From NCBI RefSeq assembly GCF_905220415.1, contig NC_059556.1, forward strand, positions 9,188,501 through 9,252,500: DNA of 64,000 nucleotides. The letters are read 5' to 3'. Below are positions 35,968 through 48,499 of the stretch, piece by piece. A program made the position numbers and the translations under genes. Every line of letters begins with the position of its first letter. Positions within the stretch are counted from its first letter, which is position 1. The notes below the pieces were generated by a model. The model made no database searches. It was not told where the DNA came from and saw only the letters and a list, made by a program, of their open reading frames with translations. This DNA is from Colias croceus. Its lineage: Eukaryota; Arthropoda; Insecta; Lepidoptera; Pieridae.

Positions 35968-38900
35968 TTAGGATTCGGAGATATGTACATCGTCGTCGGA
36001 AGCATCCGCGCTGGCTGGGCTGCCGGGATCAGCTGACTCTGAAGTTGTACGGCGCCATTTTGCGCGCCTATTTTGAAACCATGTTTTTACCTGAAACGTC
36101 AAAATATTTTTTTTTTTGTAGATAAAGAAGCTGTTATAGGTAAATTAATACTTTCCTATGTAGCGGCCCTACGCTGTATATGATTTATTTCCGTATCAAG
36201 CAACTTTTAATGATGTAATATGAATTATACAATAAAAATAATACCTTTGCTACATGAAGTTATTTAACAAACTAAAATGGAATTTAAATTACTTAAAAAG
36301 GCAGTCTACATATATTATTATTAATTATTTATCTCATTATCACATGTCATAAGATACAACTATTGTATTTATAAGATACTAGGGTTCCTCCCGCGGCTTC
36401 GCCCTCTCAGTCAAAGGAAACCCGCATAGTCCCCGTTCCCGTGGGATTTCCGGGATTGCGTCATTTTACCGGGATAAAAAGTAGCCTATGTCCTTTCTCG
36501 GGTATCAAAATATCTCCATACCAAATTTCATGAAAATTGGTTCAGTAGTTTAGGCGTGATTGAGTAACAGACTGACAGTCAGAGTTACTTTCGCATTTAT
36601 AATATTAGTATTAGTATGGGTTATTAACAAAAATCCTTATTCCTTACCTGTCTATCACTTAATCTCAAGGAAGACGCGAGAGCTCGTCTCTCATCAGGAC
36701 TAAGATATTTGCTAGCACCAAATCTTCTTTCCAACGCGCCTGTCTGTGCCGCGCTGAATCTCACTTGTCCCCCTTTCCGTCGCCCCCCCACTCCCCACCA
36801 GGGACTACAACAGGGCACTGTGAACAAAAGGATAATACTTAGTAATATTATAAAGAGGGACCATTTATGTTTTTGTATGTATGACGTACCTAAGTAGTAG
36901 GTACGTTATTTTTACAAAAAAAAAAACGAGTGGACTGATATCAAATTTCTTTCACCACCCGAAAGCTACATTTTCTTGTAACACGAAGGTACATAGTCAT
37001 AATTAAATTTAGTTTTTATCCGCCCGTAAACTAAATAAACATAAAACATAATATACTTAGTTTATTGAGAAATAAAACTCGGCATAACAGACAATAGCGC
37101 AAAAAATGGCAATCCTTACCTAAATGCGAAAGTTTGTATGAGGATGGACGGATGGATGTTGGTAACTCTTTCATTCAAATACTACTGAATCGATTACAAT
37201 GAAATTTGGTATGCTAGGTAGCTGAAGACCCAGAATATGGCATAGGCTTTTCCCGAAAATCCCACAGGAACGGGTCCTATGCGGGTTTATCTTAAAAATT
37301 CGGGCGTAGCCGCGGGCAGATATATCTAGCATTTTATAATGTACTATAATAATACATTGTAAATGCATTATATTTTCTACTACTTTACTACAAAAGGCAT
37401 ATGTACTAAGATCAATAAAACAGACAAACGACGTCGCAGATATGTTTTGTAAAATTACGATAGGTAGGTATTACACGTCAGCAACAAGTCTGTTTATTTC
37501 TTAAATCTTATCTGCCATGCTTATTATCTTCATATTTTTATTATCTTAACATTTATAATTATCATAGGTAATTAATAACTATATTGTGGACGACATTGTT
37601 AATCTGTTAATGTGTAGGTACAATATTATGATGTTAGATTTCATTTCTATTGTTTAGTTCACAGATCACAGAAACTATGGTTTAGTTCATTGGAATTTAT
37701 TTCTCTAAGCCTATAGGCTGTAGACCACATTTTCGTGTTCTTATAATTACTTAGTGGCTGATTATTTTAAATTTAGACCAAAGATTTATCTCCTCAATTT
37801 TTAGTATAGGTAAATATATTATTCAATGTAGTTAGGTACATTTTACATCTTTAAAAACATATTTACTTAAGTATATTCTGTCATTTGATAAATGATTTGC
37901 AAAATGCTATTTCTAACGATTTTTATTGAAAATGCACACAAAACACGATACACTATTATCTAGTCTTTATCAATATATCTATGGTATTTATCGACTATCG
38001 AATAAGTAGACATCAGGAAAACAGCTTATTACTTAATTGATTAGCAATAAAAAATAAAAAAAACGAATAAAGTATAGATAAGAAGGCAATATTAACACAA
38101 TTATTGATATCAAGTTTTAGTATCATCAATCAAGAACCGATATCACTACAATTGGAACAACACTAAGATATATAATTTTATTAATAAATATCAGAAGATT
38201 TGGATTAACGCGCAAAACTTATCGTTCAAATTACATATTTTGATAATTGCAATACTTTGGTTATCGAAGAAATGAGTAATTTAAGTGAAATTTGCTGTTT
38301 TAGATTTTTTAATACTAGGTAAAACACGCAACCTCGTCTGCTCTTACAAGGAATGTTTGTTCTTCAATTTTTTGCTACGATTTTCAAATTTAACTAATGC
38401 TTCGTTCCTGGGTCATGGGTGTACATCATGTGTACATCGTACAACAGGTCTCGATATTGTTCTATGCAACTGGAGCCAGTATTTCCTGAGATTAGCTGGT
38501 TTATACGAATTCTTCAGCTTTTCTACACCGTATTGTATAGATTTATTTATTTAGACAGAAATAACGTCATTTCATTGAGATTTTTTACAATTTTTTTATA
38601 CCCGAAGAATGATAACTAAACTAACTTATGATAAATTATATAGTTAGATATTTAAGTTACATATTATAATGTAAAAATTAAATTGTTTATTGACATGATT
38701 TTAAAAGAGCAACTTTGGAGTTTTGTGCCGGTTCTTATCTCCATAGTTCTTTCCGAAACGGTGGTAAATGCTAGATAATTAAATTTGAAATACTCCTATA
38801 TATTATCTATTCAATGTTTACATAACGTTCTTTCTTCTGCTGTTATCTAGACGACGATAAATACAACACAACTGGTACCTAATAATTTAATTAACATGTT

Positions 38901-40130
38901 ACAAGTAGGTACATACCTATTGCACATCTATAAACTAAAATCCCATAGGATTATCTAATTTCCGAAATTAATTTACTATCCGTAACGAGGGAATTCAAAC
39001 TTGATTAGTATCTAATCAAGCACTATTTTTGCGTTATAATTTAATTTAATTAAAGCAAGTGTTAAAAAGTAGGTACCTATTGGTTTGACGGGGATGTCCC
39101 GAGATAAATAATTAAAACAATCGCATAATCTATAAGATTACCTATCTAATTTTTGACTGTGACAGTTTTGTCCTATTATTCTGTTATAGAAATAAAAGAA
39201 TTGATAATGCCATTAATTGCTTAGAAAGCTCAAAGCTGTATTCCTGAATGAAATAGAAATAGCAGCATATTTCTTTGAGTTATTAACCACGGATCGAAAT
39301 ATTAGTAAGTAGTAACTAGCGGTCCGCCCTTGCTTCGCCCGTGGTACCAACATGTTTAGGTTTTATTTCATAAGAACCATTCTCGTGCTTCAAGGAATAA
39401 ATTCCGCAGCGCACGCGATGACAGAATTTTTATTAAGGACTTTTTTACACCTTGGGTTACATTATTGCATTTTTGGTACGATATCTAATTTTTTTGAAAA
39501 TGCAATATAGCCTATGTTGCTCAGTGAAGATGCAGCTTTCTAATGGTGAAAGAATTTTTGAAATCGGTCCAGTAGTTTATGCGTGAAAACCATACGTAGG
39601 TATACATAATTACAAACCTTTCCTCTTTATAATATTAGTATAGATGAGCATCTAGATTAGGAATTAAAAGATTTATTTCAAACTTATATATCGTCTTGTT
39701 GAATCATATCGATTTTATAATGTTGTTTACCAGGAAATCCCTTTTCATAAATATTACACCTTCCGTGTTATTGGTTTCTATGATTACTATAATAATATTA
39801 GATAACTAGCTTCCGCCCGCGACTCCGTCCGCGCGGATGTCGGTCTTCGCGTGGATGGTTTATATTTTCTCCATTTTGAGTAACTCTGAAAATGATATCT
39901 TATAAATATCTATTGGACCCAAATACGGCTAGGTCTATAATAATACGCAACGTGTGTTCGCGGTTCTACGGAACAACGTCTATGGATAAAACTGAAAAAT
40001 TAAGATTATTTTTTTTCTACGTATTTTTCCAGGATAAAAAGTATCCTATTTTACGCCCAGTATAATAAGGTATAATTATACCAAGTTTCATCGAAATCGA
40101 ACCGGTAGTTTTCACGTGATGTCTTCACAT

Positions 40131-40163
<33 letters not shown>

Positions 40164-42728
40164 AATTTTTTTAATCACATATTTGGGTTTGGTATCGATC
40201 CAGTAACACCCCCTGCTATTTATTTTTTTAATATTTTCAATGTACAGAATTGACCCTTCTACCGATTTATTATATTATGTATAGATTGATTGGTACTGGA
40301 AATACTAACAACAACTGTATTTTGACTAAGTACAGTTGTTGTTAGTATAATAACGTGATCCAGGATCCTACAAAGTACAAATATTTTAAAGTTTTTATAT
40401 GTTCGTATTTTTGAGCTGATTTCGACGATTTTTTGTTATCATTTTGTTGATAAATGAATTTTACAACTGTCTGCTGATGAAGACGACGGACAGCAGTGAC
40501 TACCTTATTTGGACTTACTTCAAACGGTTCAATATGTGTTGTTTTTTACTTTTTCTTTCGAATAAAAAAGGTAATATAAACAGTGCAAAGTAGGTACATG
40601 AAAAATTACAGTAAAATTAGAAATTAGTTTTTTATTTGGGCACCGACTTTGATGTGAAGTCGGTTAATGTTTTACTTAAAAATTGTCTATTTGTACAAAT
40701 ATATACCTAGGTACTTAAAAGAATGCTCCAATTCTTATATTTGTAAAAGATAACGAAAATGCTATTTTTTATTTGCTCGACTGCTTTGATAAAGATAAAG
40801 ATTATGTGGTTATTATCGATTATATTCGATTACTTTTTAAGTTATGATTTAAAAGTATCTATTTTTATTTTTATACATGCGGTACTTTAATCTTTATTAT
40901 GTTACTAGTTACAGCATGCGGCTTCGTTCGTGTGGTTCTGTGATAAATTATAATATTATGTCATATAGCTTTTATAATTCAATCAGTAATGAAGTGAACA
41001 ATAAATCGCTCTTACACATTATTAATTAGGTGTTAATGATATAGATATATAGGTAGGTATAGATATGTAGGATAGGATGGGAGTATCTTAACGTCTTATC
41101 GCATATCAGTTTAAATAAATTTCGGTTTTATTGTTGAAAATCCTACTACTTACTAATCCATACTAATATTATAAATGCGAAAGTAACTCTGTCTGTCTGT
41201 CTGTCTGTTACTCAATCACGCCTAAACAACAGAACCAATTTGCATGAAATTTGGTATGGAGATATTTTGATACCCGAGAAAGGAGGCTACCTTTTATTGC
41301 GAAATATGTACCACGGGCGAAGCCGGGGCGGACCTCTAGTAAATAATAAAGCTATAAATCCGAAACTTTGTAGTTTGTACAGATTAAATGTTTGTTTATT
41401 AATTATTATACTAGGCTTCCTGAATCTATATTTTAAAGTACCTATTATTGAAAAGTTCAATTTTGTTTTTTCATTCTGTAATCTTAGGTTATAATAAAAT
41501 AAAAAATAATATATCTATTACAATATCTCTTTGTATATTATCAAAAGATATTCGTTTACACAATTCTATAAATATTTTTCACGAGAAACATTGATTATTA
41601 TCAAAGTTATGTGAATTGATTATCAATCAGAAATTTTCTAAATAAAACTGCTAAATTATATATCTTATCGAATGTAATAAATAACTGCACATTATCTTGT
41701 TACACACAATACATAATTATTAATTACTTTGAGATTTTATACATTTTATAGTTACGATAATCAAAGAAATATTGACTATAGATAATAGCTAGGTTTTGGA
41801 AAATACATTAAAAACAATTCATGTAACAAATTATAGAAAAGTGACATTTTAAACGAAAAGGTCACCTGTTGTACCTTTTAATACGAAAATCGAGCAGTTT
41901 CAGTCTTGTTTAATAATATTTAATAATATGTTGTAGTTTTCATCATTTTCTCTAGGTATTTTAAGTTAAGAGCTTTCAAAATCCATACTAATATTATAAA
42001 TGCGAAAGTAACTCTGTCTGTCTGTCTGTTACTCAATCACTCCTTAACTACTGAACCAATTTGCATGAAATTTGGTATAGAGATATTTTGATACCCGAGA
42101 AAGGACATAGGATAGGTTTTATCCCGAAAATCCTATGGGAACGGGAACTATGCGGGTTTTTCTTTGACTGCGCGGGCGATGCTGCGGGTGGAAAGCTAGT
42201 ATTATATATTTAAGAAAATTCTGTATATATAATATTTAACACACCAAATTAGACCTTGCTTATCACTTATATGTGTGTCAAAATCCAAACTTACAGTTAC
42301 ACAATAATATTTCTAGAATTGAAACTTTCCAAAGTCCTACCTCTATCAAAGTTGTATTGTGGTACAGTATAGGGAGCTGGTACATATCTGCTCATGGACA
42401 GCTGGCTGCGCAGAATTTGATCAGAATTCAACACCGGCTCGCTGTACAACCCTGGTCTCTGGTCGAAGCTCTTCAACTTGTACGGCCACGCGAAATTCGC
42501 CTTTACCGGCGTAGGATATATGGGGTATGTGTTCCGTCTGTGCTCCAAATTCACCATCGCTTGTGACGTCCCCAACTCCCTCTGCACTTCTGTAATAACG
42601 CTGAATTTCGTCTGCAAGTCCTCCAATCTCGTGTTGACATTATAATCTACAGTCTTTGCACTCCGACCGGCGCCATCGAGAATGTCATCTATAAGAAACG
42701 ATGATTTTTTCTGTCGACACGCGCACAT
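35968..42728 (-). CDS. HHEX: HHEX-type homeobox transcription factor
   Basis: Three exons read leftwards: 42728-42341, 36817-36648 and 36090-35968 (TAA), 226 residues; phases 1 and 0 match at the joins. The homeodomain spans about residues 143-202: RKGGQVRFSAAQT, then KYLSPDERR, then VKTWFQNRRAKWRR, with Trp190 and Asn193 at homeodomain positions 48 and 51. RKGGQVRF plus KYLSP is diagnostic of HHEX. Near the N-terminus SSFLIDDIL (about 9-17) matches the TPFYIEDIL repressor motif of vertebrate HHEX, which confirms that the distant first exon belongs. Between them is a Pro/Tyr-rich region; the C-terminal tail is short and acidic (SADASDDDVHISES). HHEX is a DNA-binding repressor in endoderm and blood of vertebrates; its lepidopteran role is unknown. 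Intron 1 is 5.5 kb and carries several Helitron-like insertions. The homeodomain exon is split before residue 187. Confidence 0.92.
36379..36618 (-). mobile_element. Helitron-like element, family A variant
   Basis: Plus-strand end CTAGGGTTCCTCCCGCGGCT and opposite end TTTATAATATTAGTATTAGT. It lies in HHEX intron 2, only 29 bp from the donor of the homeodomain exon. Confidence 0.7.
37118..37330 (+). mobile_element. Helitron-like element, diverged
   Basis: CTAAATGCGAAAGTTTGTAT at the 5' side and CGTAGCCGCGGGCAGATATA then CTAG at the 3' side; related to the copy at 17606 read in reverse. It lies in HHEX intron 1. Confidence 0.6.
39316..39644 (-). mobile_element. Helitron-like element, longer diverged copy
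   Basis: Plus-strand end CTAGCGGTCCGCCCTTGCTT and opposite end TTTATAATATTAGTATAGA. The first 80 bases resemble family B; the rest resembles family C, so it may be a chimaera. Confidence 0.65.
39806..40285 (-). mobile_element. Helitron-like element, family D, 480 bp, second copy
   Basis: Reverse-oriented relative of 26045-26546, with the same TCTATACAT start and CTAG end and the same A and T flanks. It holds about seven ACAG units at the same place. Lies in HHEX intron 1. Confidence 0.85.
41157..41339 (+). mobile_element. Helitron-like element, family A
   Basis: TCCATACTAATATTATAAAT start after an A, GTCT repeat, GGGCGAAGCCGGGGCGGACC then CTAG end before T. Lies in HHEX intron 1. Confidence 0.75.
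41982..42199 (+). mobile_element. Helitron-like element, family A
   Basis: Same start after an A; GTCT repeat; includes CCTATGGGAACGGGAACTAT; ends GGGTGGAAAGCTAG before T. It lies 142 bp downstream of the HHEX first-exon donor. Confidence 0.75.
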
Positions 42729-43636
42729 TTTGACTTGGCTTGCGTTGTACTGCCCAAATCATTATCAGTTATAGATACCTAGTCATATTTGATAGCTTGT
42801 TTAATGGACTTAATCTACCTGTATGCGATAATAAATTATAGTGTGTCATTTACATTAATTGTGATACGCGATTAACGGAGATTGCTCGATGATTATAAGG
42901 AGTAGAATCGCTTGATGGTTTTTGCTGGAGCACGCTTGCTGAGTCGAGTGTACCACGTTAAGGTTTGATGGCAGAGATTAGTTCATTAGGTCTCGAGAGC
43001 TTGTAATGTGAAACGAGTGGAATATTGAAAGCTGCTGATTAATTTTGTCATATTTGCGCTTAATCTTATCTAGGTTGGGATTGAAATTGGATAACACGTT
43101 CATTGGTATGGTGCTATCTTCTGTACTATGGCAAAAGAAAAATAATATTTTTTTTATTAACTATTAGGTTAGGCCTATAGATATATCTCTCGTTGAACAT
43201 TAATCTAACCCTTTGAAATGGCAAATAAAGTGATGCGGGTGTGACTACTCTTGACAATCTATAAACGAACTTTTATTTTAAGCTCTTTATACACGATTTT
43301 TTTACAGGTTACTTTTTGAAAATATGTGAAATGATTTGGATACTTATGGGTTAACTAGGTATTCTTCAGAATTAAGTTAGTTTTAGAAATCATTGGTCTC
43401 TGGTTAAAATATATGGAAATTGGAATATGTATTTGTTCGTCTATGATATCTACTAAGTATAATAACAACCTACGCTGATTTTTAACGAAATACAGATAAA
43501 CCAGTAACCATACCGAATACGTCTATCCAGAAATACATAAATGCAAAAATAATATCCCTTGTCTAATCCTTTACAAAGCTGAGCCATTCAAACGGATACT
43601 CCAAAAATAAAAGGGGCGGTTAGACCCACCCTGTCG

Positions 43637-43702
43637 TAATTAATGGCAAGAGTTTTTCTACCTTTTGTCACGGAGCCCCTGCTAATTGTCTCTAATTAAT
43701 TG
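43637..43702. promoter_or_regulatory. Cluster of TAATTA words upstream of HHEX
   Basis: TAATTAAT (43637), CTAATTG (43683) and TAATTAATTG (43693) lie in an island about 900 bp upstream of the HHEX start. HHEX proteins favour ATTAA-containing sites, so autoregulation is possible. In an AT-rich genome such words are common; only the setting makes this notable. Confidence 0.25.
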
Positions 43703-45065
43703 AGGAGTCAGGATTTTTAAAGCCATTCGCTTAGGGTTGGCGGGTCGAGTCGATTTATTTTCGCAAATATTGCTTTTTATTTCGATTTTATTGCTTTCGT
43801 TTTGATTTTGAGATTGAATGGTAAAGCTCATTAGTTGTAATTTTAGGGGAAAGCAATAATTTCTTCGTGTTTCTATATTTGTCTATATTTATATGATTGT
43901 GTGGACTCCTGTAGATTCTACTTATAGAAATCCAAAGGCTCCAAAGGATATGAAAATATTAACTGATTGATGTTTTATCACACAGAAACAATTTGGTACC
44001 GTAGTAGATAAAATTAGGTCTTCTCTAGCTTATTGAGTCATATTCTAAAGCTAAAATTTTATTAAATGATTTTGATCACGCGAGCAAAGCTATTCATATT
44101 TTGAGTTCTAGCCAACTGCCAAAGAATAGTAAAAAGAAAAATCCTTGTCATTATCATGTAATAAGAAAAATGTTATTCCAAGTTAAACTGATCCATGTTA
44201 ATACCAAACCACAATGTTGGTGAATAGAGAACTATTAAAAGGATCAGATTTTTCAACCAATATTTTTCCCATTATCACTGACGATGACGAAAGTTTCGTC
44301 ATCAATTATAATAAATGATAGACGAAACATTAGCACATCTCTTTGCACTGCATGCAGCACATTTATTTAATCAAATACCGCAATCAAATATACTACTTAT
44401 ACATAATGTAATTCAGCTGAAAGTTCCGTGCTAATGTTTCAGAAAGATGTTTGAACTTAGGGTCGATTCATGATTTAGGGAGTATAATTGGACCTTTATT
44501 GTTTCACGCGTTTGTTTGTTTTTGGTTACGCCCGCTTAACAAAAACATTACTTAATTGTCTAATGAATTATTGAGGATAATAAAACCATAAAAAGCATTT
44601 GAAACGGCAGTCTATAAGGACAATATTAACAATTCTTTTTAAAGGAGAAAATTATGGCTTTCAATGGGAGTTAGAAGGGACTATTTTTAGACGGGAAAGG
44701 GCAAAGGTATTGACAATTATACAATAGTATGATAGCACTGAATAAGTCCTTATGTTTTGTGGTAATTTTTTCCCATGTGCATTAAGTTCGAAGGAAGGTT
44801 TTAAAAGATACGAGTTGTACAAAGAATAACAAGTTTTTCTTTTGGCATTATTTATTACTTCTATAGATTACCTACATTGAATTCTTATGTCATAGGGCTT
44901 GTAACCAAACTTCATTTTTCAGATTTTTGTGTGTGTGTTTCTATTGGGTACAGGAATATATTTTTGATAGCTCGTTACGTATGTTTCATATTGGCTTGGT
45001 GATTATTGTATCCTGGCGGAACATAATGTACCCATAGCCCAGCCAACTAGCTTCTAGGATAAAAA

Positions 45066-45235
45066 AAAACGTGTGGCACGCGGGGACTGCCGCGGTAAAG
45101 CTATTGCATAGCATGCCTTCAAGCCACACCTCCGTGCCCGTCGGAGTTGGGAGCGTGAGGTTTTTTCGTTACGGAATTTCTCGATTCGGTCCCCGCGCTC
45201 AAGGCCCGCGATAGAAGCTATGCAATAGCTTAAAA
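45066..45235 (+). repeat. Structured GC-rich repeat, copy 1
   Basis: ACGTGTGGCACGCGGGGACT at the start, then AAGCTATTGCATAGC (45099), pairing exactly with GCTATGCAATAGCTT at 45217-45231. A diverged copy lies at 56225-56393. Class unknown, non-coding. Confidence 0.7.
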
Positions 45236-45484
45236 AAAATTAAACTACCCATAGCTTTTCAAACTGAATTGATATGCGTCATGTGTGATAATGCCTTTGT
45301 TCAAAGTAACCATAAAATGTTTGACATTAAATAGTTGAAATTAAAGTGTCTAAATAAGACATAAATACACAACGTGGTCATAAACTTTTATGTTGATTGC
45401 GGTGTCTGTGTATGTGTGTGTGATTGACGAATTGTTTTTATTTTTATTTTTAACCTCTCGAGGCAATGATATTATATATAGAAA

Positions 45485-45653
45485 CTAGCGGTCCGCCCCG
45501 GCTTCGCCCGTGGTACATATTAACGTTTTCTCTACATAAGAACCATCCTCGTACTTCAAGGAATATAATAAAAAAAGAATTATCGAAATCGGTTCAGCCG
45601 TTCTCGAGTTATGGAATTACAACGAAAAGTGGCATTGATTTTTATATATTAGA
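45485..45653 (-). mobile_element. Helitron-like element, family B, 169 bp, copy 3
   Basis: Reverse complement of the copies at 20209 and 22752 with no mismatch seen by eye. It lies 135 bp upstream of the THAP exon. Confidence 0.8.
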
Positions 45654-45787
45654 CAAGAGGTAGATACGTTACCAACGCACCAAAACGTAAACCGTGAATT
45701 GGTCCTAATTGGGACCAGTGGAATCAGTCAGATTGTGACTTGTGACAGCGAACGTACATGCTGATATAAACGTTAAAATTATCAATA

Positions 45788-45864
45788 ATGCCTTCTTGTG
45801 TGTTCAGAAAGTGCACAAATTACGATAGTAAAATAAAGAAAGATAGAGGAATATCATATCACAG
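45788..45864 (+). CDS. Orphan exon encoding the start of a THAP zinc finger
   Basis: ATG at 45788 gives MPSCVFRKCTNYDSKIKKDR then GISYH, ending in a good donor (CACAG then GTAAAT) in phase 2. The THAP domain (C2CH zinc finger, DNA-binding) begins exactly so: Met-Pro-x-Cys, a second Cys four residues later, then a basic loop and a Ser-x-His before Phe-Pro. THAP domains occur in transcription factors and in P-element-type transposases. I found no downstream exon with the rest (Trp and the Cys/His pair), so this may be a real gene with a distant second exon, or a relic. It is a plausible short first coding exon; the 5' UTR would lie just upstream. Confidence 0.5.
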
Positions 45865-46377
45865 GTAAATGTATTAAAATATTATAATTTTAGAGCAAAA
45901 ATAACAATTTGCAATTATTAATGAATGACACTTGCTTGACACTTGTATTGAAATAATGAAAGGGATATAACATTGCTTCAATCACTAGTGTGACAAAGCT
46001 AGCGCACACTGTGTTCAAAGATTATCATGCAGATACGATTATTGAAAATAGAACGGCTATTTTATTAATTTCGATTTGGGTAAATACTTGATTATTTTTA
46101 TATTTAAATCCACACAGTGCATGTAATTAACAAATATATCTATTTATTATATACAATGAAATCGTGAAGGCAAAAATGTTTGTTTGCAAAAATGATGTTG
46201 AATATACGTATACATTAAAGAAAAGATTATCGCTACTGACGAAAAATGCTATTTGCTTTTCTGTAAATAGCTATTGAACATACATTTTATTTGTGTTTTA
46301 GATAAAAAAGGCTTCATCCTTTCTTTTATTTCATACTTTTTTTCATCTAGGCACCACTATTATTATATCCTACAAGT

Positions 46378-46493
46378 TGGAGTGATGACCATGTACGGGT
46401 TCCGGGAACTGCCTTGAAACGAATAGCGTAAGATCGGTCCGTATGGAGTTCTATAAGGAGGACTATGCTCAGCAGTGGGTGTTTATCGGGTGA
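46378..46493 (+). pseudogene. Relic of the C-terminal end of a LINE reverse transcriptase ORF
   Basis: WSDDHVRV, then DRSVWSS, then after a frameshift EDYAQQWVFIG and a stop codon match the usual final residues of lepidopteran non-LTR retrotransposon ORFs (WSDD...AQDRxxW...AxxQQWxxIG). An in-frame TAA replaces the Gln before DRSVW, and a frameshift separates the two parts, so it is dead. Confidence 0.65.
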
Positions 46494-48499
46494 AATGATG
46501 ATGACCGAAAACGAACACCACAGCTAGTAATAAATGCTTAATACAGTTATATCTCCAAAAAAATTTTTTTTCATTTTAATACAACTTCATAATAATAATT
46601 AAATAGTAAATGAAATTGTCACATTTGTTTACGTGTGCAGGAAACGTAACATCTATAACATTGAACCTTCTGTGTCGTTAGTCTATGCCAATTGCCATGG
46701 CAACTATTTGTTTATTTATATTTAATTGGTGAATTCTTGTGACTTTTGCTTACACCTGCGCGGAAGTGACAAACTATCTTTGTCTTTTTTGTTTATATCA
46801 TTTTATTAGAGCCATCTCTCTTATACAGTATGTCAATGTAATAAATTAAGTAAAATGAAACTTGTATTTGTGTGTGCCTGACACTGCATAGGAAGCATTT
46901 TTTTTGGATATCTTGTGAGTATATAACGTATCTATACATAAAATATCATTGATTAGAGTCTCGAGGGGTGTAGGTAAGTTTAGCGACTGTCTATCTGTGC
47001 ATCCTTGTTGCATCATACTTTCCAAATGTATGATGTATTTCATTGATTTTATATATATTTTTTTAAAAATAATGTTGGAAACGATTTCATCTACTGTTTC
47101 ATTTTTAGTTGCGATAATTAGATTAATTTGGTATCGTTTACCTATACTACAACGGGAATTAATTCTCCCTATAAACATGTTGTCTGCCTGCATGAACTCT
47201 TAAACTATGGAGCCGATTTTAATAAAATTTTGCACATTGTGTGCAGTTTTATGCGACTTGAAATACGTTTGTCTCTCAATTACGATAAATAGACTACCGA
47301 AGCGAAGCCGTGGTGAGATGCTATAGTTAACCATAATACTAACATCGTTTAGTCAACAAATCTGATCGCCTCCGTCAGTTGTCACCCAGCTTCGATATAT
47401 ATGATATACATAAAGGCATATAATATAATAATTAATAAATATAAACGATATCAACAATAACATCTATCGGCTAATAATAATAAACTGTTTAATGACGTAA
47501 TTACACTAAAGTGACGCGAGTGCTTCGCTTCTAATGCCTCGTTTATTTTGACCAATAAAAGTTGATCGCCATTTAATAATAGGTATGGGTTCCGTACGTT
47601 TTATTGATTTAAGAAGGGGAAAAGTTTGATCATGCAACTTGCGTCTTGCAAATGCTGTATAGTGGATTCTATATTTTCGTGTCAACTATATTGTAGTATG
47701 GAGTAGGTAGTATATATATTATGTTATTACGGCTTACGATCAAATAAATTTTTTTCGTATCTAGATATATTTTATCTCATCCAGACAAATAAGTAATTTT
47801 TAACAGAATCGTGTCTTTGTAATTGCTCATAGGTACTTATCAATTTGATTGAAATAAGGGAACAAGAAGAACTGCATCAAATTTTGTTCAGTATAAAGAC
47901 TGATCATCAAATAATATAGTTTTTTAACGGTTGTCGTTGTATTTGTTTAGTATGTTTAAAAAATTATAAATTTCTTTCTAAAATTTCTAATCGTTCTTTC
48001 AATTATACAATACGTTGTTTATAAGTTTACTACGGAACTCTAATGCTGTAATAAGGGTCCTACTAATTTTTATAGGCCGCTACCTGCGTTCCTCATAAAT
48101 AGGGATATTTAAATAAAAAATAACTTATGTGTTGATTCTGTTATGGCATTATGCACTCTGTTGCCATAATCTTATAATTCAAAGTTAATTAATCATTCTC
48201 CTTATATTGGAGTTGCTAGTGGTAAAATATTTCCCTTTTTAAATTATTGCAATTAATAACGTATACCTAGTTAATTAAAAGTAAAATGTATTGCTTATAT
48301 AAACGATTAAATGAATTGTATTTATATTTTATTAATCGCTTATTTAAAAAATTACGTACGAAAAGATTCACTTGACAAGTTCGTTAAATAACTATAATTT
48401 AATATTTTATCTCATTATATCCATTGATAAGGTTGTATTTAAAAACACAAGAATAATATAAATGTGTTCAGTTTTATATTTAGTATGTTTAAAACTTTG

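Larger units (their letters stand above)
42729..45484. other. Spacer upstream of HHEX
   Basis: No coding sequence recognised. A less AT-rich island at about 43600-43760 has clustered homeodomain-type words. A 21-bp palindrome (GATGACGAAAGTTTCGTCATC minus its last base) is centred near 44292. A structured repeat lies at 45066-45235. Confidence 0.45.

Noticed and set aside
42273..42566. Plus-strand frame of 97 codons
   Set aside because: Shadow of HHEX exon 1, which is supported on the minus strand.
46846..47203. Overlapping frames on both strands
   Set aside because: AT-rich chance frames; no family signal, no splice context.
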